NCBI RefSeq assembly: GCF_037893185.1
Contig: NZ_CP140772.1
Coordinates: 7,308,001 to 7,372,000 of the forward strand
DNA length: 64,000 nucleotides
DNA from: Chitinophaga sp. 180180018-3
GTDB lineage: Bacteria > Bacteroidota > Bacteroidia > Chitinophagales > Chitinophagaceae
Direction: 5' to 3'
The notes below the pieces were generated by a model. That model ran no database searches. It saw only the letters and a list, made by a program, of their open reading frames with translations, and had not been told where the DNA came from. Both the position numbers and the translations under genes were made by a program. Position 1 is the stretch's first letter. Each line of letters begins with the position of its first letter. This document shows, piece after piece, positions 45,376-54,580 of the stretch.

Positions 45376-45383
45376 CAAAAATA
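45376..45383 (-). promoter_or_regulatory. -7 promoter element for ctaA
   Basis: TATTTTTG on the minus strand matches TAnnTTTG, 8 nt before the ATG, so the 5' leader would be only about 4 nt. Confidence 0.55.
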
Positions 45384-45557
45384 GGGAATGAATGCTGAAC
45401 AAGGTTGCTAAATTCTCACATTATTTTAACAAAGGCGTAATGTTCTGTTAATCCTATCGTAGGAGCTTTGCATTGAAAATTTAAACGGCACCATTGTATT
45501 AGCTAATACCGCCCTCATTAAAGAAAAAGAAAAAGAACACATTAAAAAATTAATGTC

Positions 45558-46013
45558 ATGAAACATTTAAGATTTGTTGTTTTAGCACCCAAAGCAGCAG
45601 TATTAATTTTAGCTACTATCCTTTTCCCGATTTTACACGCTGCCTCCCAGTCCAAAGCTTTTGCATACAACGTAGCAAGACTGGCAAGCGCAAAACCGGT
45701 TAACAACGACGCACCTGTTGAGAACTTCGGCCTGCATGTGACTCAACTGCAGAAGGATCAGCTTTTATTCCAGTTGTCTGTAGACAATCCTGGTAATGAA
45801 AAACTGACTCTCTACATAAAAGATAATTTCAACAACACATTGCACCGCGAAGTTCTTCCTGCTACGCTCCGCTTTGAAGCCCGCTACAACCTGGCTTCTC
45901 TCGAAGATGGTAACTATACTTTCGAAATCAGAAATGGTAAATCCAAAGTAGCAGAGAAATCTATCGGCATCAAAACCGAAACGCAGGTAAACAGAAACGT
46001 TTCCGTAGAATAA
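45558..46013 (+). CDS. Secreted beta-sandwich-like protein of unknown function
   Basis: 151 residues. The N-terminus has a long hydrophobic segment (about 12-30) ending HAASQ, a likely signal peptide. The rest, about 55-150, has a beta-rich pattern with FGLHVTQLQKDQLLFQLSVDNPGNEKL and SLEDGNYTFEIRNGKSKV (in short blocks), similar in style to DUF3244 or Por-secretion sorting-like sandwiches, but I do not assign a family. It has no catalytic motif. It is monocistronic with a purine-rich AAAGAAAAAGAAAAAG leader and a strong terminator at 46041-46084. Confidence 0.75.
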   Translation: MKHLRFVVLAPKAAVLILATILFPILHAASQSKAFAYNVARLASAKPVNNDAPVENFGLHVTQLQKDQLLFQLSVDNPGNEKLTLYIKDNFNNTLHREVLPATLRFEARYNLASLEDGNYTFEIRNGKSKVAEKSIGIKTETQVNRNVSVE

Positions 46014-46040
46014 GATCCTCAGCCATAATTTTTATTAAAA

Positions 46041-46084
46041 CAAACGGGAGTTCCACTTGATGTGAAACTCCCGTTTGCTTTTTT
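46041..46084 (+). terminator. Intrinsic terminator of the secreted-protein gene
   Basis: 16-bp arms (46041-46056 and 46062-46077, one mismatch) with a 5-nt loop are followed by CTTTTTT. It may also protect the convergent gene ending at 46103. Confidence 0.9.
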
Positions 46085-46102
46085 ATTTGTGATGGCCGGT
46101 TG

Positions 46103-49087
46103 TTAACGGGTTGCGTCGTACAAGGCTTCAAACATTTTTTCCCTTGTATGCAGGGCCGACAGTTTCGTATTGGCGCCCCCGTTAGGATACACCCGGTTGC
46201 TGAGGAAAATAAAAACCAGGTTGCTGGATGGGTCTGCCCATACACAGGTTCCGGTAAATCCGGTATGCCCGAATGTTGCTGCCGATGCGCTTTTTGCAGG
46301 ATAAGGCTCCCGCCGGGTTGCATTGTCTTTCTCCGGTTTGTCAAAGCCTAATCCTCTGCGGCTGATACGGCTGTTGTAAGCTGTAAACAGCTCTATGGTT
46401 TCAGGTTTCAGGTAACGTACACCGTTGAAGGTTCCTTTATTCAGCAGCATCTGCATAATAACACCGAGGTCGTGGGCATTGGAGAATAGCCCGGCATGGC
46501 CGGCTACTCCTCCAAACATGGCTGCTCCCGGATCATGCACATCACCACGCAGCTGCTGCATGCGGAAAGTATATTCGCGCTCAGTAGGAACCAGCCGCGA
46601 CAACGGAAAACGTTCCCTCGGTAAAAACCCGGTGGTACCAAGCCCCAGCGGCTCGTAGAACGTTTCACGAACATAGTCGTTCAGCTGCTTACCCGTGAGC
46701 TGCTCCACGATTTTTCCCAGGAATATGAAATCACAATCGCTGTATACATATCCCTGTCGTGGTGAAAGCTTGCTATCGAGTATCTTTTGCCACATCGTGT
46801 CGATGTAGCTGTTTGCTATATACATCCGCTCGGCCACGCGTTTCTCATGCGTTGCATCGGGGGTGGTATGGAAGATCACGGTATCCGGCGAGCCGTTGTT
46901 ATAGAGCGTTTCTTTGTAGAAGGGAATAAACGGCACCAGGCCCGCCTGATGCAGGAGGATGTCGCGTATCTTCATACCTGCCTTGTCGGTTCCCTTTACC
47001 ATCGGAAGATATTCGCCGAGTGAAGCATCGAGGCTGAGCTTTCCTTCGTCATACAGGCGCATTACCGCAAGTGTGGTAGCACAGATCTTGGTAACAGATG
47101 CGAGGTCGTATATCGACTGTGGTGATACCGGCTCTGCCTTGTTGTATTCGTAGTGGCCGAAACAACGGTCATATACTACCTTACCATTTTTCATCGCCAA
47201 TATCTGCGCACCGGGTGCACCGTCGCGGGCAATCATGTCCTCGGCAAGGGCATCGATTTTCAGCAATGCCTGCTCATTCAATCCGGACTCCTTTAATGAG
47301 GCTGCCGGCAATGTTGTATATTGGTTTACCTTGTATATAACACCGGTGCCTGAAGGCAATGCCGGACACACTGTCACTGGCAGTTTACCCTCCGGGCCCA
47401 GTTTACCAAACAACAGATCTGCTGCTGCCCGTTGCGTAGTACTATCATCTTCATATGCCGCAATGATATTTGGCGCCTCGCAGAAATACTGAATGGCATA
47501 CGGATTACCAAATACCACAGTTGCAGAAGGCATTTCCGATTGCAGCTGCCTGATGATAAGCCGCTGTGCCATCGACAGGCCAAAGTTGCCGGCCGGGCGA
47601 CGGCTGTAATTGTGAAGGCTGATGATAACCGCTTTATAATCGCGCTGTATCCTTGATACAATAGGTGCAATCTCCCCTATTGTCTGACGGGAACTAAAAA
47701 TGAATCCGTCGGTACCTGGTTTGTATTCTTTTATTGTCTGGAGAAAAGTATTGCTGGCATCTGCGCCAACAGCAATTACTGCCAGTTTCTGCTGGGTCAT
47801 TGCCGGTGAGAACGGCACGAGCTGCTGACTATTTCTTATGAGGGTAATTGATTTTTCCGCAATGCGTTTGTTCAGTGCGATGGTACCTCTGTTCAGGTCT
47901 TCTGTCAGGTGGTCGGTATCAATATGCTGCGGTTTCCATAAGCCCAGGTTATACTTAGCGCGAAGTACTTTCTTCACCCGTTCATCCACTTCTGCCTGGC
48001 CGATCTTTCCCGCTTTGATGGCCTTTTTTATGGCCTCCACACTGCCTGCGGCGGTAGACGGCAATATCATCAAATCATTTCCCGCCAACAGCGACTGTAA
48101 GGACTCCTGTCCTTTGCTATAAAACTTGGCTATTCCTTTCATTTCCAGCGCATCCGTTACAATCAGGCCCTTATAACTAAGTTCTTCTTTTAACAGTTTG
48201 GTCACTGCGTTATAGGAAATAGACGTAGGAGTGTTGGGCTTTTTATCTATTGCCGGTATGTAGAGGTGTGCAATCATAATGGAACCAACGCCTGCTGCAA
48301 TGCTCTGGCGGAAAGGATACAGCTCAAGAGAGTCCAGCTGTGCCCTGCTTTTATTGATGACAGGCAAATCAAGATGCGAGTCTACATTGGTATCCCCATG
48401 ACCCGGAAAATGCTTGGCACAGGCCATAATCCCGGCATCCTGCATTCCCTTTATAGTAGCTACTCCCATACGGGCTACCTGGTATTTGTTTTCTCCGAAA
48501 GACCGGTCGTTGATTACGGGGTTAGCAGGATTATTATTCACGTCCATATCAGGTGCGAAATCCAGGTGAATACCCAGGCGCCGGCATTGCTCTCCTATCA
48601 GCTTTCCGGCGTCGTATGCCAGCGAAGAATCCTGTGCTGCTCCTATCATCATATTGCGGGGCAGGGAAATAACACTGTCCAGCCGCATGCCTAGTCCCCA
48701 TTCCCCATCTATAGCCACCAGCAGTGGCACTTTAGAGATCGATTGGTAATAGTTAGTAAGATTGGCCTGTCTCACCGGTCCTCCCTGAAAGAAGATCACG
48801 CCACCTACCTTATTATCTCTGATATCTTTAATTACTGCATTAATGTGGTCCTGTCCGAGGTTGGAATGAGCCCTGATCATGATCAGCTGGGCAATGCGCT
48901 CTTCGGGAGTCAGCGACTGAAAAACGCTGTCGGCCCACTGGGAAGCTCTGTCCTGGCTGAGTATTGCCGGTTGCTCCGCTTTTGCTTTTTTTGTTTTTTT
49001 CTTGTCTTTATACCGCAAGGGTGCTGAAATAGCATTACCTGTTAACAATAAGCCTGTTAATCCTGCAACCAATAATTGTTTCCTCAT
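46103..49087 (-). CDS. GH3 (NagZ-like) beta-N-acetylglucosaminidase fused to a serine hydrolase/beta-lactamase domain
   Basis: An exported 994-residue two-enzyme fusion with a signal peptide to about residue 21 (NAISA). The GH3 domain (about 45-395) has the NagZ-type acid/base motif KHFPGHGDTNVDSHLDLP and nucleophile Asp in IVTDALEMKG. A GH3 C-terminal sandwich-like region spans about 400-580. The class C beta-lactamase-like domain (about 600-990) has SxxK in DLASVTKICAT, YSD in place of YxN, and HTG in GHTGFTGTC in place of KTG, as in esterase-like members. It likely cuts GlcNAc-MurNAc sugars and a peptide or ester bond in cell-wall turnover; the exact bond is inference. Confidence 0.93.
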   Translation of the reverse strand: MRKQLLVAGLTGLLLTGNAISAPLRYKDKKKTKKAKAEQPAILSQDRASQWADSVFQSLTPEERIAQLIMIRAHSNLGQDHINAVIKDIRDNKVGGVIFFQGGPVRQANLTNYYQSISKVPLLVAIDGEWGLGMRLDSVISLPRNMMIGAAQDSSLAYDAGKLIGEQCRRLGIHLDFAPDMDVNNNPANPVINDRSFGENKYQVARMGVATIKGMQDAGIMACAKHFPGHGDTNVDSHLDLPVINKSRAQLDSLELYPFRQSIAAGVGSIMIAHLYIPAIDKKPNTPTSISYNAVTKLLKEELSYKGLIVTDALEMKGIAKFYSKGQESLQSLLAGNDLMILPSTAAGSVEAIKKAIKAGKIGQAEVDERVKKVLRAKYNLGLWKPQHIDTDHLTEDLNRGTIALNKRIAEKSITLIRNSQQLVPFSPAMTQQKLAVIAVGADASNTFLQTIKEYKPGTDGFIFSSRQTIGEIAPIVSRIQRDYKAVIISLHNYSRRPAGNFGLSMAQRLIIRQLQSEMPSATVVFGNPYAIQYFCEAPNIIAAYEDDSTTQRAAADLLFGKLGPEGKLPVTVCPALPSGTGVIYKVNQYTTLPAASLKESGLNEQALLKIDALAEDMIARDGAPGAQILAMKNGKVVYDRCFGHYEYNKAEPVSPQSIYDLASVTKICATTLAVMRLYDEGKLSLDASLGEYLPMVKGTDKAGMKIRDILLHQAGLVPFIPFYKETLYNNGSPDTVIFHTTPDATHEKRVAERMYIANSYIDTMWQKILDSKLSPRQGYVYSDCDFIFLGKIVEQLTGKQLNDYVRETFYEPLGLGTTGFLPRERFPLSRLVPTEREYTFRMQQLRGDVHDPGAAMFGGVAGHAGLFSNAHDLGVIMQMLLNKGTFNGVRYLKPETIELFTAYNSRISRRGLGFDKPEKDNATRREPYPAKSASAATFGHTGFTGTCVWADPSSNLVFIFLSNRVYPNGGANTKLSALHTREKMFEALYDATR

Positions 49088-49325
49088 ATTATAAACTTAC
49101 AAATAATCAAGTGAATATCCGGAGGGTATATTGAATATCAAAGAATTACTAATAATGATCATATGATTTTGTTAGATAGAAAGTAATTCATTAAATTAGA
49201 ATACCCTGTTGAAGATAATTTATCTATTCTGGTTAAAATTTGAATGATATTTACAATTTTGTCAGAATATTTACATTTAGTTCAATCAATTGTAATTTTA
49301 ATTACCAATACATTCAACTGTTTCT

Positions 49326-49333
49326 TATATTTG
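49326..49333 (+). promoter_or_regulatory. -7 promoter element for adk
   Basis: TATATTTG matches TAnnTTTG, 30 nt before the adk ATG. Confidence 0.55.
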
Positions 49334-49363
49334 CATCCTTGCGAGTAAAGTAGATAATAAAAC

Positions 49364-49951
49364 ATGGTCAATCTCATTTTATTTGGCCCTCCCGGTAGCG
49401 GCAAGGGTACACAAAGTGCTAACATTATCCAGAAGTATGGGCTCATCCATTTATCAACCGGCGATCTGCTGCGCAGTGAAATCGGAGGTAAGACCCCACT
49501 GGGTATGGAAGCCAAGAAGTTTATGGATCAGGGCCTGTTGGTACCGGATGAAGTAGTGATTGGCATGATCAGCTCTAAGCTGGAGGCTAATCCGGAGGCC
49601 CGTGGTTTTATCTTCGACGGTTTTCCGCGTACTACTGCCCAGGCAGAAGCGCTGGATAAGCTGCTGGCATTGAAGAAAACTTCCATTTCCGCAGTACTTT
49701 CTCTGGAAGTTCCGGAAGATGCGCTGATCAAGCGTTTGCTGAATCGTGGTCTGACTTCCGGTCGCAGCGACGATGCCAACGAAGATGTGGTGAAAGCACG
49801 GATCGTGGAATATCACAATAAAACCGCTCCGGTAGCGGATCACTATGCTAAATTCGGCAAGTTCAAAAAGATCAAGGGAGATGGTACCGAAGAAGAAGTT
49901 TTCGAATTACTGTCTAAAGAACTGGATGAACTGGTGGGAGAAAGAGTATAG
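49364..49951 (+). CDS. adk: Adenylate kinase
   Basis: Converts AMP and ATP to two ADP, 195 residues, the short form usual in Bacteroidota. P-loop FGPPGSGKGTQS is at residues 6-17, the NMP-binding segment is HLSTGDLLRSEI, FDGFPRTTAQAEAL carries the core Arg, and the LID reads RGLTSGRSDDANED with no zinc-binding cysteines. Monocistronic or followed by obgE across a structured 170-nt spacer. Confidence 0.97.
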   Translation: MVNLILFGPPGSGKGTQSANIIQKYGLIHLSTGDLLRSEIGGKTPLGMEAKKFMDQGLLVPDEVVIGMISSKLEANPEARGFIFDGFPRTTAQAEALDKLLALKKTSISAVLSLEVPEDALIKRLLNRGLTSGRSDDANEDVVKARIVEYHNKTAPVADHYAKFGKFKKIKGDGTEEEVFELLSKELDELVGERV

Positions 49952-50001
49952 CATACGCGGAATACCGCGACCATAAAGACTATCAGTAATTTTTTTCATA
50001 T

Positions 50002-50074
50002 AACGCAAAGACCGTAAAGAAGGGGCCCGGCACATGATTGTGCTAATTAGCCCAAACTTCACGATCTTTGCGTT
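50002..50074. repeat. Nested inverted repeat between adk and obgE
   Basis: Outer arms 50002-50019 and 50057-50074 pair over 18 positions with two mismatches that become G-U pairs in the minus-strand RNA. A middle GGGC/GCCC and an inner GCACA/TGTGC (loop TGAT) stem fold inside. AT-rich TTTCATTTTTAC follows. It could terminate adk or be a dispersed element. Confidence 0.75.
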
Positions 50075-50082
50075 TCATTTTT

Positions 50083-50104
50083 ACTATGGTACTGGACCCA
50101 TAGT
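50083..50104. repeat. Short inverted repeat just upstream of obgE
   Basis: ACTATGG (50083-50089) and CCATAGT (50098-50104) form a 7-bp stem with an 8-nt loop, ending 18 nt before the obgE GTG. It could be an operator or a leader hairpin. Confidence 0.4.
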
Positions 50105-50122
50105 ACTTAAAATCAGAGCATT

Positions 50123-51148
50123 GTGGAAAAAGCGAATTTCGTAGATTATATCCGTGTTTATTGCAAATCCGGGAAGGGAGGTGCAGGAAGTATGCACTTC
50201 ATGCGCACAAAATTCAATGCGCAGGCGGGCCCTGATGGCGGCGACGGCGGTCGTGGCGGACACGTTATTTTAAGAGGCAACTCGCAGCTTTGGACCCTTC
50301 TTCACCTGCGCTGGCATAAAAATCTGCTGGCTGAGGATGGGGAAAACGGTAGCGGCGACAACTGCACCGGTCGTTTTGGAAAGGATATTATCATAGAAGT
50401 TCCGCTGGGTACACAGGCTAAAGACGAAGAAACTGGCGAAGTGGAAGCGGAGATCCTGCACGATGGGCAGGAGGTGATCTGGCTCCCCGGTGGACAAGGC
50501 GGAAAAGGTAACGCCTTTTTCAAATCCCCTACCAACCAGACCCCGGAGTATGCGCAACCCGGCATGCCCGGACAGGAAGGCTGGAAGGTAGTAGAGTTAA
50601 AGGTATTGGCAGATGTTGGTTTGGTTGGTTTCCCCAATGCCGGCAAATCCACACTCCTGTCTGCCATTACAGCGGCCAAACCCAAAGTGGCTGATTATGC
50701 TTTTACCACACTGACCCCGCAATTGGGCATGGTGGCTTACCGCGATAACAGGTCGTTCTGTATCGCCGATCTCCCCGGTATCATTGAGGGCGCACATGAA
50801 GGCAAAGGATTAGGTCATAGGTTTTTGCGACATATTGAAAGAAACTCTGTATTATTATTTCTGATTCCTGCCGATAGTTCGGATCATAAAAAAGACTTTG
50901 AGATCCTGGTACACGAGCTGGAGCAATATAATCCCGAATTGCTGGACAAACAGTTTTTGCTGGCTATCAGTAAAAGCGATATGCTGGATGATGAGCTGAA
51001 AGCCGCAATAGCAGCCGAACTGCCGGAAGGCATTCCGCATGTGTTCATTTCTTCTGTTACCAACCAGGGCCTGACCGAATTAAAGGATATGCTTTGGGAA
51101 GCGCTTAACAGAAAAGTTGATACACCTGGCACTGTGGATGCAGACTAA
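50123..51148 (+). CDS. obgE: Obg-family ribosome-assembly GTPase
   Basis: Large-subunit assembly GTPase, 341 residues, started at a GTG at 50123 ([17 protein letters not shown]), which fits the family N-terminus. The glycine-rich Obg fold occupies 1-158 ([28 protein letters not shown]). The G domain follows with [11 protein letters not shown] (G1), [17 protein letters not shown] (G3) and SKSDMLD (G4, variant of NKxD). It ends without the long OCT domain of E. coli ObgE. The adk gene precedes it across the structured element. Confidence 0.96.
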   Translation: MEKANFVDYIRVYCKSGKGGAGSMHFMRTKFNAQAGPDGGDGGRGGHVILRGNSQLWTLLHLRWHKNLLAEDGENGSGDNCTGRFGKDIIIEVPLGTQAKDEETGEVEAEILHDGQEVIWLPGGQGGKGNAFFKSPTNQTPEYAQPGMPGQEGWKVVELKVLADVGLVGFPNAGKSTLLSAITAAKPKVADYAFTTLTPQLGMVAYRDNRSFCIADLPGIIEGAHEGKGLGHRFLRHIERNSVLLFLIPADSSDHKKDFEILVHELEQYNPELLDKQFLLAISKSDMLDDELKAAIAAELPEGIPHVFISSVTNQGLTELKDMLWEALNRKVDTPGTVDAD

Positions 51149-51213
51149 CTGTTGCCGCACTTACGGGGAAACCAAAGCCTGAAGCCAATGTTCGATATAG
51201 TATCCCGTATGCC

Positions 51214-51921
51214 ATGAAAACACTTATTTTTCCTGCAGCTGTCCTGTTATTATTACAGGCCTGCCAGCAAGCAACCATGCCTGTTAAAGAAAGACCTGTG
51301 CAGATAGATACCATGCAGCTAATTGCTCCGCCGGCCAACTCTGTAAAAGTTGCCTCCAACGAGGCATCTGTAGTAGGTCATGATTCTACTACGTATGTCC
51401 GTTTTGGTGATTGTTACTTCTCTCTCGACTGGGTCATTCCGGATCAGAAACGGAACGATTTCGAGCACCATCCGGATACGCTCTATTTCCGGCTGGAGCA
51501 TGGACACAGCATTGAAGGGCAAATGCTGGCGGTCACCACCGGTGAAACAGACCGGGTAAAGGTGTACCAGCGCTACGAAACCAGCGCAGTAATAGGCAAA
51601 GAACCCCTGCTCCGCTGGAAGCATTATTTGTCGCCCTGGGAAGCATTGCCCCCGGAGGCAAACAATTTTTTTGTTTGTAAGAAATACAGCGCTGAAGAAA
51701 GGGGCCTGTTTCCTGCCATCAGTGTGCAGGTATTGCAACAATACACGAAGCAACATGCGCCCCCCTCAGTTTATTCCAAAATAGCCCACCTGGAAAGTTT
51801 CCCGGCTCCTCCCGTCCGGATTGAAATAAGTCGCTATTACATACGGCTGGACGGTCTTCACAGGCAAACTCCCGAGAAGATCAACAAGCTTTTGGTCATC
51901 GACGTTACTTTTAAAGGCTAA
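51214..51921 (+). CDS. Lipoprotein of unknown function
   Basis: 235 residues. Lipobox LLQAC with the lipidated Cys at about residue 17 (MKTLIFPAAVLLLLQAC). The mature part is beta-rich with many Tyr, His and Asp residues and no motif I recognise (YVRFGDCYFSLDWVIP, HPDTLYFRLEHGH). Outer- or inner-membrane periplasmic lipoprotein by inference. It is 65 nt after obgE and 21 nt before a second lipoprotein gene, so the pair plus the DUF2306 gene may form one unit. Confidence 0.7.
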   Translation: MKTLIFPAAVLLLLQACQQATMPVKERPVQIDTMQLIAPPANSVKVASNEASVVGHDSTTYVRFGDCYFSLDWVIPDQKRNDFEHHPDTLYFRLEHGHSIEGQMLAVTTGETDRVKVYQRYETSAVIGKEPLLRWKHYLSPWEALPPEANNFFVCKKYSAEERGLFPAISVQVLQQYTKQHAPPSVYSKIAHLESFPAPPVRIEISRYYIRLDGLHRQTPEKINKLLVIDVTFKG

Positions 51922-51942
51922 AATCTATATTTACACAAAAAA

Positions 51943-52707
51943 GTGAAACATCTCCCCAGCCTTATATTCGCCGCCCTGGTAATATTCCAGTCCTGTAAGC
52001 AGTCTGGCAACAAACAATCCCCCGGCGCCGATTCCACCACAGCAGTTGTTGCAGCGGCCGATACTGCCACTGTCAACAAACTCCTGGGAACATATGCAGC
52101 CGAATTTTCCGGTAGCCCTATCTATGTCACTATCAATTTTCACAGTGGCAACCAAATAGGCGGATACAATGTGCATAGAGGCCTTCGCAGGAATCTGCAC
52201 GGAGATATTAAGCAAGATGCCAATGGCAACCAGGTACTGACACTCAACGAACCCGGCGATCACCCTTTTGATGGTGTATTTCTGTTGCATCCCGATAAAA
52301 ATTTCCAAACCATTCCTGCCAGCTGGGCCCCTACCAACAGCAATACACTAAAGAAAAAAACCTTTACGCTACAGCGACTTCTTTCCAGCGAAAAACAGGA
52401 AATTGACCTTCCTACTTTCGGGGGTTTCTTCATAGACGACAACCACAGCGAATTAAGCTTCGAGGATGATGGCAGCTGCCTGCTGAAATTCTACAAACAG
52501 AAAAACGATACCACCGTAGCTGATCAGCTTACAAACGTGAGAGGCACCTACGAGCGGCAACGCGATAAAGTAGTGGTTTACTGGGAGGATAATCATCTCA
52601 TCAAATTAAACCCCCAGACCTTTATGCTCACCTATTATGATGGAGACAATACCAAAAGCATTACCGAAATGAATGCGGATGGATTCAGATTCTATCGAGG
52701 GCTATGA
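51943..52707 (+). CDS. Lipoprotein of unknown function
   Basis: 254 residues from a GTG at 51943. Signal and lipobox IFQSC (Cys at about residue 18), then a Ser/Asn/Thr-rich linker to about residue 45. The mature domain has short repeating beta hairpins (LLGTYAAEFSGSPIYVTINF, IGGYNVHRGLRRNLHG; later VRGTYERQRDKVVVYW), a lipocalin- or DUF-like beta pattern without a recognised family. The stop codon is 1 nt before the DUF2306 gene start, showing close coupling. Confidence 0.7.
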   Translation: MKHLPSLIFAALVIFQSCKQSGNKQSPGADSTTAVVAAADTATVNKLLGTYAAEFSGSPIYVTINFHSGNQIGGYNVHRGLRRNLHGDIKQDANGNQVLTLNEPGDHPFDGVFLLHPDKNFQTIPASWAPTNSNTLKKKTFTLQRLLSSEKQEIDLPTFGGFFIDDNHSELSFEDDGSCLLKFYKQKNDTTVADQLTNVRGTYERQRDKVVVYWEDNHLIKLNPQTFMLTYYDGDNTKSITEMNADGFRFYRGL

Positions 52708-52708
52708 T

Positions 52709-53359
52709 ATGCAGCTGAGTGCGAGGAAAATATTGTGGATACTTACCGTTCTCATTGTATTATACGGCGCTTGGTTAATGCTGGCGCTGACGCTTCCCTA
52801 TAGCACCTTTGAACGGTATACCGACTTCCTGCTGACCAAGCAACGGGTTTACAACATCCTGCACTGGCGCATCAGCTTCTACATACATATCTTCGTCAGT
52901 ATTATCGTACTGCTGACAGGCCTGTTGCAGTTCAGTAAATATCTGCTGGATAAATATCCCCGGCTGCATCGTAACAGCGGGAAAATATATGCCCTGGTGA
53001 TAACATTCATTAGCGGCCCTACCGGCCTGGTAATGGCCTTTTACGCCAATGGCGGCATTTATGCACGGATCAGTTTTGTGCTGTTATCCCTGCTATGGAT
53101 TGGATGTACGATAACCGGCTGGAGACGTGCCCTTCAGCGTCGCTGGCCGGAACATATTACATGGATGCTCAGAAGCTATGCGCTCACACTATCGGCGTTA
53201 ACGTTGCGGTTCTATGCACTGCTACTGGGATTGATGCATCATCCGTTAAGACCGGTTATTGCCTACATCACCATATCGTGGCTCAGCTGGACGCTGAACC
53301 TGCTCCTCGCAGAACTACTGATAAAACAATCGCTGATAACGCGAATGACTAAACGCTAG
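52709..53359 (+). CDS. DUF2306 membrane protein
   Basis: 216 residues from the ATG at 52709 (MQLSARKILWILTVL). The frame is open to 52673 inside the previous gene, but the later ATG follows the preceding stop by 1 nt, which suits coupling. Six to seven hydrophobic spans are visible with a LHRNSGKIYALVITFISGPTG block and conserved His residues (HWRISFYIHIF, RLHRNSGKIY), the usual DUF2306 pattern. Function unknown; a heme or quinone role has been suggested for such His-containing membrane proteins but is not shown here. Its stop overlaps that of the convergent gene through a CTAG. Confidence 0.82.
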   Translation: MQLSARKILWILTVLIVLYGAWLMLALTLPYSTFERYTDFLLTKQRVYNILHWRISFYIHIFVSIIVLLTGLLQFSKYLLDKYPRLHRNSGKIYALVITFISGPTGLVMAFYANGGIYARISFVLLSLLWIGCTITGWRRALQRRWPEHITWMLRSYALTLSALTLRFYALLLGLMHHPLRPVIAYITISWLSWTLNLLLAELLIKQSLITRMTKR

Positions 53360-54489
53360 CGACGGTAGTATGCCAGCTGCTGGGTTTTAGGAACAATATG
53401 CCCTTCTCCATCCAACTGGTATATCATGGTTTTCAATGCTGTTTTGGATGTTTCGGGATTATCATGATAACCCGTTTCTGCAGGATCATGTGCATACTGA
53501 ATATTGAAATCAGTGACCGTAATATCTCCATTGGCAGAAAATACCGCTTCTTTATAAGGATCTTTTATCAACTTCTGCCCCGCAATCTGCACCTTGTCGA
53601 TCAGCACGCCAGTGTTACTGTAACTTACCAAAAAATAATATGGCCAGAAGATGCTCACCTCCGGATTATCCATCTCATCGCTCACTGCGTATAACACCAC
53701 TGTGTAATCATCTGTCTTTTTAACTCTCCCTACATAATAAAATTCGCTTCCTACTTCCCGGGAAAATTTCGGGCCTCTCATTTCAGCTACATATTTCTCA
53801 AAATCGTACGGAATGGTACGTATTTCCAGTTTTTCAGCGAATGCTTTATTTAATGTCAGTGGAAGATCCAGCTGCCTGAACTCGCGTGCATAAACGCTCC
53901 ACTGCAGTTTCTCCGGGTCGCCCACACCGCTGAAAGCCTCCAGCACGCGTTTGGTATAGGTTGAGTTTTCGGTTAAAAAACGCAGGTCCGGATCTTTCAG
54001 CACATTGTTCACATTATTGTAGCCGAATTCTATGGCAGCCATCAGATAATAATCAGCCGAATCAGCTCTTTGAGCCCTGGAATATGCACAGGCTTTGTTG
54101 AAGTACAATTTCGATTGCGGCTTGTAATCCAATGCTTCCGCCATGCTGTAGGCCATGATGGCTACATTCGGATTTCCGGCGTCCATCAGGGCATTTCCCA
54201 ATTCATAATAGCTTTTACCCTGAGGATGCAATAAAATGGAATTGGTAAATAAAGGAATACTGCCTTTTGCATCTTTTTTATTCCGGAATTGATCAATCGC
54301 GTTCAGAAATTCCTTGTCTGCTGCGGCCTGTGTTTGCGCAAGGGCATGAGAGGCTACCCATTTTACCGAGTCAGCATTATAGATAGTAAGCTCATTCAGC
54401 TTAGTGGTATGATTGGCCGTTGAGTTGCTGTTTTTTGTATCGCAGGAAATCATCAGTATACCCAGCACAAACAAGGGGATATAACGCAT
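53356..54489 (-). CDS. TPR-containing lipoprotein
   Basis: 377 residues. Lipobox MISC (Cys at about residue 16). Residues about 55-165 hold two to three tetratricopeptide-like helical repeats (SIPLFTNSILLHPQGKSYYELGNALMDAGNPNVAIMAYSMAEAL in short blocks; KLYFNKACAYSRAQRADSADYYLMAAIEFG). The C-terminal half (about 185-377) is a beta-rich domain of unknown type with FYYVGRVKKTDDYTVVLYAV. It likely acts as a periplasmic scaffold. Stop codon shares CTAG with the DUF2306 gene stop. Confidence 0.78.
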   Translation of the reverse strand: MRYIPLFVLGILMISCDTKNSNSTANHTTKLNELTIYNADSVKWVASHALAQTQAAADKEFLNAIDQFRNKKDAKGSIPLFTNSILLHPQGKSYYELGNALMDAGNPNVAIMAYSMAEALDYKPQSKLYFNKACAYSRAQRADSADYYLMAAIEFGYNNVNNVLKDPDLRFLTENSTYTKRVLEAFSGVGDPEKLQWSVYAREFRQLDLPLTLNKAFAEKLEIRTIPYDFEKYVAEMRGPKFSREVGSEFYYVGRVKKTDDYTVVLYAVSDEMDNPEVSIFWPYYFLVSYSNTGVLIDKVQIAGQKLIKDPYKEAVFSANGDITVTDFNIQYAHDPAETGYHDNPETSKTALKTMIYQLDGEGHIVPKTQQLAYYRR

Positions 54490-54580
54490 AGAACAGGATT
54501 TATAACGTAAAGATAGGAAAACTGTTCACTTAAAAGCGCCTACCACAGAGGATTACAAGATAAATTAAGAATCGGGAATA

